Of a stretch of DNA of 47,426 nucleotides, positions 6,579 through 13,661 are shown piece by piece; position 1 is the stretch's first letter; the number at the start of each line of letters is the position of its first letter. Position numbers and translations under genes: made by a program. This stretch comes from CAYNFH01 sp964396385 (GTDB taxonomy: Bacteria; Armatimonadota; Chthonomonadetes; Chthonomonadales; CAJBBX01), in NCBI GenBank assembly GCA_964396385.1, contig CAYNFH010000021.1, positions 1 through 47,426 of the forward strand. Reading direction: 5' to 3'. The notes below the pieces were generated by a model that searched no databases, was not told the origin of the DNA, and saw only the letters and a list, made by a program, of their open reading frames with translations.

Positions 6579-7478
6579 CTAATCGCGCAGCCGGGGGTCC
6601 AGGGCGTCCCGCAGGGCGTCGCCGAAGAAGTTGAAGGCGAGGACGGTTACCGCCAGCGCCAGAGAGGGGTAGAGCAGCAGAGTGGGTGCGGAGCGCATGT
6701 AGGGCCGGGCATCGCTGATCATCCGGCCCCAGCTCGGATACGGCGGCTGGATCCCGATGCCCAGGAAGCTGAGGGTCGCCTCCGCCAGGATCACATTGGC
6801 GATGTCCACCGTGACGGCGACGATAATGGGGCTGACCATATTGGGCAGCAGATGTCTGGTAATAATGCCCCAGCCGCTCACCCCCACCGCCCGCGCGGCC
6901 TCCACGTACTCCTTCTCCCGCAGCGCCAGCGCCTGCCCGCGCACGAGCCGCGCCATGCCGGGCCAGTTCACCAGCGCCAACGCTACAAACACAGTAAGGA
7001 AGCTGCCCGCCACGGTGCTGGGATGGATGATGCCCACCAGCAGGATGGCGAAGAGGAGGTCCGGGAAGGCGAACATGGCGTCCGTCACGCGCATGAGCAC
7101 CGTATCCCACAGCCCGCCCTTGTAGGCGGCCAGTAGTCCGAGCGCCACCCCGATGGTGAGCTCTATGGCCTCTACCACCACACCGACGGCGAGTGAGACC
7201 CGCGCGCCGTAGAGCAGCCGGCTCAGCGTGTCCTGGCCCAGGTTGTCGGTGCCCAGCCGGTGTCTGGCGCTGGGCGGCGCCGGCAGCACGTCCAGGGCGC
7301 GGTCCTGGTTGTCATACGCGTACGGCGCCAGCACCGGCGCGAAGATGGCCACCAGGATGAGCAGCAGAATCAGCGCCCCGCTGACCACTGCTACGGGATT
7401 GCGCCAAAGCCTCCGCAGGGCCTCGACCGTGGGACTGGCCGCCGCACGAGTCGGCGCCGGTACGGCGTCGACCGCCAT
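6579..7478 (-). CDS. dppC: Peptide/nickel ABC transporter permease, DppC-like
   Basis: Inner-membrane permease of 299 residues with an N-terminal helix (about 28-52), the OppC-type segment RHRLGTDNLGQDTLSRLLYG, five more helices, and the EAA loop EYVEAARAVGVSGWGIITRH that docks the ATPase. Ends in the typical DALDPRLRD. ATG at 7478 overlaps the dppB stop as TGATG, indicating coupled translation; the much longer frame running upstream in the same phase is out of register with dppB and not real. Forms a heterodimer with the dppB product to import di- or oligopeptides (or a related solute). No DppD/DppF ATPase gene is in the window, so ATPases must come from elsewhere. Confidence 0.92.
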   Translation of the reverse strand: MAVDAVPAPTRAAASPTVEALRRLWRNPVAVVSGALILLLILVAIFAPVLAPYAYDNQDRALDVLPAPPSARHRLGTDNLGQDTLSRLLYGARVSLAVGVVVEAIELTIGVALGLLAAYKGGLWDTVLMRVTDAMFAFPDLLFAILLVGIIHPSTVAGSFLTVFVALALVNWPGMARLVRGQALALREKEYVEAARAVGVSGWGIITRHLLPNMVSPIIVAVTVDIANVILAEATLSFLGIGIQPPYPSWGRMISDARPYMRSAPTLLLYPSLALAVTVLAFNFFGDALRDALDPRLRD

Positions 7479-8410
7479 CAGCGCGCCCCCTCGTACCGCA
7501 CGCGCGGGTCGATAACTCCATAAAGGATGTCCACGATCAGGTTTACCAGGATGAAGATCGCGGCTACTAGCAGCGCCACGCCCTGGATGACGGGATAGTC
7601 GCGGGCGAAGATGGACTGCACCGACTGGTAGCCGATGCCCGGCACGCCGAAGATCGTCTCCACTACGAATGAGCCGGTGAGCAGGAAGCCGAAGGTGTTG
7701 CCGAGCACCGTGAGCACCGGCAGGAACGCGTTCTTCAGCGCGTGCTTGAACAGGACGCGGGCGGGCGAAAGGCCCTTGGCGTAAGCCGTACGCACATAGT
7801 CCTGGCGGATCACCTCCAGCATGGAGGAGCGCATGAAGCGGGCGAGGAGCGCCGCCGGCCGGGCCGCCAGCACCAGCACGGGCATTACCCAGTACTCCGG
7901 CCCCTCCCATCCGGAGGAGGGCAGCCAGCCCAGCCGCAGGGAGAGCACCAGCATCAGCAGCGTGGCGAAGACGAAGTTGGGCAGCGAGATGAAGACCAGC
8001 ACCCCGCCCATGAGGCTCCGGTCCGGCAGCCGGTTGTGGAAGACGGCGGCGAGGATCCCGACCGGGATCCCCAGGATAACGGCGACCACCATGGCCATGC
8101 AGGCAAGCTGCGCCGTGACTGGAAACTTGTCCGAGATGAGCTGCGTGACCGGGATGTTTCCCTCCTGGAAAGAGCGGCCCAGGTCCCCGTGCGCCGCGTT
8201 GACCAGGAACCGCCCGTACTGCGCGTACCAGGGCAGGTCCAGACCGTACTCGTGCTCCAGCCGCCGGCGGGTGGCGGCGTCGCTGTGCTGGCCCATGAGC
8301 TGGTCGATGGGGCTGCCGGGAGCAAGGTAACCCAGGATGAAGGTGATGAAGGAGACGGCCAGCAGCGTGGGAATCGCCAACAGGAGCCGGCCGCGTAGGT
8401 AGGCGAACAT
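7478..8410 (-). CDS. dppB: Peptide/nickel ABC transporter permease, DppB-like
   Basis: A 310-residue permease beginning MFAYLRGRLLLAIPTLLAVS, the standard OppB/DppB first helix, with the periplasmic loop GLDLPWYAQYGRFLVNAAHG and DLGRSF, then helices around residues 98-300 and the EAA loop YVRTAYAKGLSPARVLFKHA. C-terminus DILYGVIDPRVRYEGAR is typical. Partner of the overlapping dppC. The gap of 81 bases to the last binding-protein gene is occupied by the AGTAGTC repeat; the ribosome site is weak (AGG 14 bases upstream). Confidence 0.93.
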   Translation of the reverse strand: MFAYLRGRLLLAIPTLLAVSFITFILGYLAPGSPIDQLMGQHSDAATRRRLEHEYGLDLPWYAQYGRFLVNAAHGDLGRSFQEGNIPVTQLISDKFPVTAQLACMAMVVAVILGIPVGILAAVFHNRLPDRSLMGGVLVFISLPNFVFATLLMLVLSLRLGWLPSSGWEGPEYWVMPVLVLAARPAALLARFMRSSMLEVIRQDYVRTAYAKGLSPARVLFKHALKNAFLPVLTVLGNTFGFLLTGSFVVETIFGVPGIGYQSVQSIFARDYPVIQGVALLVAAIFILVNLIVDILYGVIDPRVRYEGAR

Positions 8411-8430
8411 GGTTATGAGGATACCTGAAG

Positions 8431-8512
8431 GTAGTAGTCAGTAGTCAGTAGCCAGCATCCAGTAGAACGGCTCCGGACTCCGGTCTACCGACTACTGGCT
8501 ACTGACTACTAT
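8431..8512. repeat. Inverted-arm repeat element, AGTAGTC family
   Basis: Left arm 8431-8454 (GTAGTAGTCAGTAGTCAGTA...) and right arm 8488-8512 (CGACTACTGGCTACTGACTA...) are inverted; the core contains CTCCGGACTCCGG. The right arm codes for the final residues and TAG stop of the upstream binding protein. Confidence 0.85.
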
Positions 8513-10123
8513 CCGCGTCCGCGTGTGTGGGAGAATCCCCAGCACGTTGTACTCGAGACCGTGGACATAAGGCTTCACGAGGACCGCACCGGTCGGATAG
8601 TAGAGCGGGAGAAGAGCCACGTCGCGCATGGCGATCTCGTCCGCCTGGCGGTAAAGAGGTAGGCGCCTGGCGGGGTTTGTCTCGCCGTCGGCACGGTCGC
8701 AGAGCGCGTCGAACTGAGCGTTGGAGTAGCCGAAGTTGTTCAGGCTGGCCCCGGTCCGGAGCAGGGTGGACAAGATGTTCTGCGGATCCGGGTAGTCGGA
8801 ATCCCACACGCCGAGGTAGAAGGGCAGCTTCTCCGCGCGCCGATCCGCGATGAAGGTGGCGGCCTCCCGCTCCTGCAAGCTCACGGATATGCCCAGCTCC
8901 TTCTGGAGCTGACTGCGGATGAGCTGCGCGGTGGCGCTACGCTCCGGGATGTTCTGCGTGTAGACCAGCGTAAGCTGCGGGAATCGCTTGCCGCCTGGAT
9001 AACCGGCCGTCGCAAGGAGCTTCCTCGCGTCCACCGGATCGTGCGGGATCCGCTCTGAATCCGGCGCCGCCCCCGCTATCGCCGGCGGCAGCATGCTGTC
9101 CGCTCGGGTCCAGAGGCCGTGGCTCGCGACCCGCACGATATCCTCCCTGTCCAGCGCTTCCGCGAAGGCGCGCCGCACCCGTACGTCCCGGAACGCCGGC
9201 TGTAGCCGGGGGTGCATGCAGAGGTAGTTCACACTGGCGGCAGGCAGGAGGAGAAGCTGGCTCTTGAGCTTCGGGTCCTGCTGGTCGCGCTGGGCGTCAA
9301 GCGTGGTCTCGGAGTTGAGGTCGGTCTCGCCGTTCTCGTACATCAGGTGCCGGGTCTGCGGATCCAGCACGATCCGGCGCTCGATGCGCCTCAGCAGCGG
9401 CTTCGGTCCGTCGTACTCCGGGCTGGCCTCCATTGTCGCCTTGGCGGCGTGGTGATACTCCGCCAACCGGAACGGGCCGGTGCCGACCGCCGCTTGTTCG
9501 TCCAGCATCCCGCCGTTCTTCTGGATGGCCTCCTTACACACCACCCAGTTGCTCGGGTACGTTAGCGCGCTCAGAAAATAGCCCCGCGGCTTGTCCATTG
9601 TGATGACTACCGTATGCGCGTCCGCAACCCGCACTCCGGGCAGATCGCGGCGCCTCCCGGCCGCCACGTCCCGCACGCCTAACACGCCGGGCAGGTAGTT
9701 GGCAGCGGAGCTGGAGCGCGTATCAGGCCAGAGCGCACGCTCCAGGCTGTACTTTACGTCCGCCGCAGTGGCGGGCTGCCCGTTGTGGAACCGCGCGCCG
9801 GGCCGGAGGTGGAAAGTGTACGTGCGACCGTCCGGGCTCACCTCCCACTTCGCGGCGAGCTGCGGCGCTACGCGGTTCTGCGCATCGAACGTGACGAGCC
9901 CTTCATAGATGTTCTGCAGGAGCCCTCCGGTCCCGCCCTCGGTCACCATAGCCGGGTCCATAGTCGCCGGCTCGATGGTCATGGGCTCTCGCAGCACGCC
10001 CGAAACACCCGGGCGGGCATGGTGACCACAGCCGGCGAAGAGGAGGACGATGTAAATGAGTAAATGAGTAAATGGATGTACCCGCCGGAATCCACGCCTA
10101 CACCGATTTACCCATTTACTCAT
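8492..10123 (-). CDS. Peptide-binding lipoprotein, SBP family 5 (third of three)
   Basis: A 543-residue extracytoplasmic solute-binding protein. The signal peptide has a basic n-region, hydrophobic core FTHLLIYIVLLFAGC and lipobox FAGC, so it should be lipid-anchored. Family 5 signatures: EPATMDPAMV, LLQNIYEGLVTFDAQNRVAP, WEVSPDGRTYTFHLRPGARF, ATAADVKYSLERAL, and VGTGPFRLAEY. It feeds peptide-like substrates to the DppBC permease. ATG at 10123 overlaps the preceding gene's stop (ATGA). Two repeats shape it: the TAAATGAG element at its 5' end encodes the start codon and much of the signal peptide, and the AGTAGTC element encodes the last residues (VVSSQ) and stop. Confidence 0.9.
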   Translation of the reverse strand: MSKWVNRCRRGFRRVHPFTHLLIYIVLLFAGCGHHARPGVSGVLREPMTIEPATMDPAMVTEGGTGGLLQNIYEGLVTFDAQNRVAPQLAAKWEVSPDGRTYTFHLRPGARFHNGQPATAADVKYSLERALWPDTRSSSAANYLPGVLGVRDVAAGRRRDLPGVRVADAHTVVITMDKPRGYFLSALTYPSNWVVCKEAIQKNGGMLDEQAAVGTGPFRLAEYHHAAKATMEASPEYDGPKPLLRRIERRIVLDPQTRHLMYENGETDLNSETTLDAQRDQQDPKLKSQLLLLPAASVNYLCMHPRLQPAFRDVRVRRAFAEALDREDIVRVASHGLWTRADSMLPPAIAGAAPDSERIPHDPVDARKLLATAGYPGGKRFPQLTLVYTQNIPERSATAQLIRSQLQKELGISVSLQEREAATFIADRRAEKLPFYLGVWDSDYPDPQNILSTLLRTGASLNNFGYSNAQFDALCDRADGETNPARRLPLYRQADEIAMRDVALLPLYYPTGAVLVKPYVHGLEYNVLGILPHTRTRIVVSSQ

Positions 10124-10130
10124 TTACTGA
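10052..10130. repeat. Inverted-arm repeat element, TAAATGAG family
   Basis: Left arm 10052-10075 (GTAAATGAGTAAATGAG...) and right arm 10108-10130 (ATTTACCCATTTACTCATTT...) are inverted, around a core with TGTAC, GCCGGAATCC and TACACC. The element spans the junction of two binding-protein genes: it supplies the stop of one, the ATGA overlap, and the signal-peptide core FTHLLIYI of the next. A sister copy is at 19671-19746 with a related core (TGTAC, GCCGGACTCCGG, GTACACC). Confidence 0.88.
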
Positions 10131-11835
10131 TGTGGGTCTGCGTGTGCGGCAGGAACCAGGTGAGCAGGTTGCTCTGCCAATCGTGGACGTACGGCCGGAC
10201 GAGGAGCGGCTGGCGGAAGAAGACCAGCGGAAGCACCGCCACGTCGTCCATGGCGATGCGGTCCGCCTCCTGGTAGAGCGGGATGCGCCTGGCCGGGTCC
10301 GTCTCGGCGTCCGCCTGATCGCAGAGGGCATCGAAGCGCGGGTTACGGTAGCCGGTGTGAGCCATCTTCGCGCCGGAGCGGAGCAGGGCGGAGAGGAAGT
10401 CCTGCGGATCCAGGTAGTCCGCAATCCAGCCGGTGATGTAGAACGGCACCTTCTCCTCGTCGCTCGTGTCGTGCCAGAACGCAACCGATTCGTAGGGCCG
10501 TAGGCTCACGGTTACGCCCAGGTTCCGCTTGAGGTTGTCCCGGATGATCTGCGCAGCCGCCGTCCACTGCGGATCGTTCTGCAGATATGTGAGCGTGAGC
10601 TGTGGGAGCCCTCGCCCGCCCGGGTAACCGGCCGCGGCCAGGCTCTTGCGGGCCGCATCTGGGTCGTAATTCACCTGAGGGGCATCCGGCCGAGCGCCCG
10701 GCATGCCGGGCGGCAGGAAGCTGTCAGCGCGCGGCGAGGTGCCCTTGTATGCGATGCGGGAGATCTCGTCCCTATCGATGGCCTGCGCGAGGGCGAGGCG
10801 CACCAGCCGGTTGGCGTAAACGGGCTGGAGGCGCTGCTGGAACACGAGGTAGAGCACGTTAGCCTGCTGGAGCAGGTGGCAGCCGGCTTTGAGCTTCGGG
10901 TTGGTCCGGTCCGCTACGTAGTCTGAGAGCGAGGGCAGAAAGGCATCGACCTCTCCATTCTCGTACATGACGTGGGCGCGCTCGAAGTCCACTACGATAG
11001 GCCTCTCGATTCGGTCCAACGGAGGACGACCTCCATGGTAGTCCGGATTGACCGTGAGGATCACCCGCGCGCCGCGCTGGTACTGCTGCAGCATAAATGG
11101 CCCCGCACCGATGGCCGCGTGCTCATCCAGCGTGCCGCCGTTCTTCTCGATAGCGTCCTTGCAGACCACCCAGCCCGTCGGATAGGTGAGCGCCCCCAGG
11201 AAGTACCCGCGCGGACGGTCCAGCGTGATGGTCAGCGTGGACGGGTCCACCACCCTGACACCCTCCAGGTCCTTCCGCTTGCCGGAGGTAACTGCCGTAA
11301 GCCCCACGATGCCTTCAAGGTAGCCCGCGGCAGTCGGTGAGCGAGTCTCAGGCCAGAGGGACCGCTCGATGCTGTACTTCACGTCTTGCGCGGTCACCTC
11401 GCGGCCGATGGGCCGGTGGAATCGCACGCCCCGGCGGAGGTGGAAGGTGTAGGTGCGGCCGTCCGGATTGGTCTCGAACTTCTCCGCAAGTGCGGGGGCT
11501 ACCCGGTTCTCCGCGTTGAAGGTAACCAATCCCTCGTAGATGTTCTGCAGCAGCTCGGAGGTGTAGAGGTCCTGCACCCTGGCGGGATCCAAGGTGCTGG
11601 GCTCCTGGATAATGGGGTACCGCAGCACCGCCTTCCTTCCAGTCACCGCCCGGTGCCCGCATCCGGCGAGGAGGAGCAAGAGGAGAATGAGCCGTGAATG
11701 AACGTGAATGGACGTCAATGAGGCAACTGCTTCTGATATAGAGGACAGAACGGAACTGAAAAGCAGATCCCTCGGTGCCTCGGGATGACAGCTTGCTGCG
11801 CTCCGGGCTTGGTTGTAACGGTCGAGCAACCGCAA
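10120..11835 (-). CDS. Peptide-binding lipoprotein, SBP family 5 (second of three)
   Basis: Family 5 solute-binding lipoprotein, 571 residues from ATG 11835, which has GGAGG nine bases upstream. Signatures: EPSTLDPARVQ, LLQNIYEGLVTFNAENRVAP, FETNPDGRTYTFHLRRGVRF, AQDVKYSIERSLWPETRS, IGAGPFMLQQY. Odd: the lipobox cysteine (SRLILLLLLLAGC) is near residue 60, behind an N-terminal stretch encoded by repeat DNA (REP-like HPEAPRDLLF segment, then the TTCATTCGCG arm). A TTG at 11718 would give a normal 21-residue signal peptide but has no ribosome site. The stop TGA is within the TAAATGAG repeat. Closely related to its two neighbours, hence a product of local duplication. Confidence 0.88.
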   Translation of the reverse strand: MRLLDRYNQARSAASCHPEAPRDLLFSSVLSSISEAVASLTSIHVHSRLILLLLLLAGCGHRAVTGRKAVLRYPIIQEPSTLDPARVQDLYTSELLQNIYEGLVTFNAENRVAPALAEKFETNPDGRTYTFHLRRGVRFHRPIGREVTAQDVKYSIERSLWPETRSPTAAGYLEGIVGLTAVTSGKRKDLEGVRVVDPSTLTITLDRPRGYFLGALTYPTGWVVCKDAIEKNGGTLDEHAAIGAGPFMLQQYQRGARVILTVNPDYHGGRPPLDRIERPIVVDFERAHVMYENGEVDAFLPSLSDYVADRTNPKLKAGCHLLQQANVLYLVFQQRLQPVYANRLVRLALAQAIDRDEISRIAYKGTSPRADSFLPPGMPGARPDAPQVNYDPDAARKSLAAAGYPGGRGLPQLTLTYLQNDPQWTAAAQIIRDNLKRNLGVTVSLRPYESVAFWHDTSDEEKVPFYITGWIADYLDPQDFLSALLRSGAKMAHTGYRNPRFDALCDQADAETDPARRIPLYQEADRIAMDDVAVLPLVFFRQPLLVRPYVHDWQSNLLTWFLPHTQTHISK

Positions 11836-11892
11836 ATGAGACCTAGCCTCCGGAATTCCTATTTCCGTTCGTTCGCGTTCATTCGCGGCTAA
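11690..11892. repeat. Composite repeat element, TTCATTCGCG arms with an internal REP-like unit
   Basis: Inverted arms at 11690-11720 (GCCGTGAATGAACGTGAAT...) and 11862-11892 (CCGTTCGTTCGCGTTCATTC...). Between them, 11764-11790 holds AGATCCCTCGG-TGCC-TCGGGATGA, an imperfect hairpin of the REP type. The element starts three bases past the stop of the first binding-protein gene and reaches into the signal-peptide codons of the second. Confidence 0.72.
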
Positions 11893-13536
11893 TCATCTTG
11901 CCACCGTCGTGGTGGTGTGCGGCAGGTGGCCCATGAGGCTGTCCCGGATGCCGCGCAGGTAGGGCTTGTGGAGCTCCACGTCCGGCAGGTAGTAGAGGCA
12001 GACCCAGGGCGCGTCGTCCACGGCGATGCGCTCCGCCTGGCGGTACAGCTCCATCCGCTTCGCATCGTTGCGCTCCACGTCCGCCTGGTCGCAGAGGGAA
12101 TCGAACTGCGGGTTGCTGTAGCCCACCTTGTTCTCCTCCGCGCCGGTGTGGAGCATCAATGAGAGGAAGTCCTGCGGGTCCAGGTAGTCCGCCGCCCAGC
12201 GAAGGTGGAAGCACGGCATCGTGCCGGCGTTGCGCTCCTTGAGGAACTGTCCCCAGTCCACCTGGCGGGTGTCCGTCTCGATGCCCAGGTTCTGCTTGAG
12301 GTCGTTCCGGATGGCAAGCACGGCATCCGCGATGTACTGATAGCCCTGCCGGAAGGAGATGACCAGCTTGGGGAACCCTTTGCCGCCCGGGTATCCGGCC
12401 GCCGCGAGGAGCGCGCGCGCCTTCGCCGTGTCGTACGGGAGGCCGGGGTACTTGGCGTCATAACCGGGCACGCCGGGAGGCAGGATGCCGGTGGCGCGCT
12501 GAGCGGTGCCACGGTAGGCCAGGCGGATCAGCTCATCCTTGTCTATGGCCATGGCGAACGCCTGTCTCACCCGCTTATCCTTGAAGGGCGGGAAGGCGAG
12601 CTGGTTGAGCGCCAGGTACCAGATATTGGCGCGCGGGAACTGCCTAAGCTGCTTGCTCAGGACAGGATCCTTCTGGATTCTGGGGAGCTCCGGCCGCTGT
12701 ACGTCCGTGTAGTCCGTGTGGTCCTTGCCCGCGCTCTCGTAGGCATTCTCACGAGACTCGGAATCGGGCAGGATGGGCCGGTCGATGCCGGCCAGCACCG
12801 GCTTGCCGCCGTGGTAGTCCGCGTTCGCCGCCAGCTTGACCAAATAGCCGCTCTGGAACGACTCCAGCTTGAACGGCCCGGTGCCTATCATGCTCTTCTC
12901 GTCAACCACTCCCCCATCGGCCTCGATAGCCTCCTTGCAGACCACGTAACCGGTGGGATAGGTGAGCTTGGCGAGAAAGTAGGGCCGGCTCTTATCGATG
13001 GTGATCTGGAGTGTCCGATCGTCCACGGCCTTGACGCCTGGCAGGGTGCGGGTCTTACCCGCCAGCATCTCCCTGGCCCCCACGATGTCGTTGAGGTAGG
13101 TTGCGGCGGTGGTGGACTTGGTCTCCGGAAAGAAGGCGCGCGAGTAGCTGTAGACAAAGTCGGAGGCGGTGACCTTGCGCCCGTTATGGAACTTTACGCC
13201 ATCCCGGAGGTGGAACCTATACACCGTACCGTCCGGGCTGACGTCTATTTTCTCCGCGATGTTCGGGACGATGTGGTTGTTGGTGTCCCACATCACCAGT
13301 CCTTCAAACACCTGCTGGAGCAGATCGATGGTATCGCCGTCTTCCACCTTGGCGGGGTCGAGGGTAGTGGGCGGGGTAGGCAGGGCGTAACGGAGCGTGC
13401 CTCCGCCGCCGCCGCTCCCGGATCCGCCGCTCCCCGCGGGGCGTCCGGAGCAGCCGGCCGCGCCCAGCAGGGCCAGCAGCGCGAGGGAGAGCAAGGCCAG
13501 GCGCACGGCAATCCGCGCGCCGCGGGTGCGAGTCAC
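11893..13536 (-). CDS. Peptide-binding lipoprotein, SBP family 5 (first of three)
   Basis: Solute-binding lipoprotein of 547 residues. The true start is GTG 13536 (AGGA upstream), giving a classic signal peptide: TRTRGARIAVRLALLSLALL with lipobox GAAGC, then a Gly/Ser linker GSGGSGSGGGGG. A frame extending to 13929 is Pro/Arg-rich shadow. Family 5 signatures: TTLDPAKVEDGDTIDLLQQV, VFEGLVMWDTNNHIVPNIAE, VSPDGTVYRFHLRDGVKFHN, MIGTGPFKLESF. First gene of the tandem triplet that ends with DppBC. Its signal peptide, unlike those of the other two copies, is free of repeat DNA, so it may be the ancestral copy. Confidence 0.92.
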   Translation of the reverse strand: MTRTRGARIAVRLALLSLALLALLGAAGCSGRPAGSGGSGSGGGGGTLRYALPTPPTTLDPAKVEDGDTIDLLQQVFEGLVMWDTNNHIVPNIAEKIDVSPDGTVYRFHLRDGVKFHNGRKVTASDFVYSYSRAFFPETKSTTAATYLNDIVGAREMLAGKTRTLPGVKAVDDRTLQITIDKSRPYFLAKLTYPTGYVVCKEAIEADGGVVDEKSMIGTGPFKLESFQSGYLVKLAANADYHGGKPVLAGIDRPILPDSESRENAYESAGKDHTDYTDVQRPELPRIQKDPVLSKQLRQFPRANIWYLALNQLAFPPFKDKRVRQAFAMAIDKDELIRLAYRGTAQRATGILPPGVPGYDAKYPGLPYDTAKARALLAAAGYPGGKGFPKLVISFRQGYQYIADAVLAIRNDLKQNLGIETDTRQVDWGQFLKERNAGTMPCFHLRWAADYLDPQDFLSLMLHTGAEENKVGYSNPQFDSLCDQADVERNDAKRMELYRQAERIAVDDAPWVCLYYLPDVELHKPYLRGIRDSLMGHLPHTTTTVAR

Positions 13537-13615
13537 GTCTGGGGAGGTCCTTTCCTGCGGCCGGATGGGGCCTGAAGTGGATTCGACAGACAGCGGCGGA
13601 TTCCTGCGGAATCTG

Positions 13616-13648
13616 GGTGTTCGGGTGTTCAGGTGTTCAGGTACCGGG
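13616..13648. repeat. GGTGTTCAGG tandem repeat
   Basis: Units GGGTGTTCGGGTGTTCAGGT then GTTCAGG, in the 125-base gap between the 927-residue gene and the first binding-protein gene. Same family as 16514-16532 and 22577-22611. Confidence 0.7.
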
Positions 13649-13661
13649 CATCGCCGGGCAC

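Noticed and set aside
6579..7910. A 443-residue version of the DppC-like protein
   Set aside because: The extra 144 N-terminal residues overlap dppB in another phase and are Gly/Arg-rich noise; the TGATG junction at 7478 gives the true start.
12205..13575. Long plus-strand open frame (456 codons) opposite the first binding-protein gene
   Set aside because: It is an antisense shadow of a clear SBP family 5 gene in GC-rich DNA; its translation has no domain pattern and no ribosome site.
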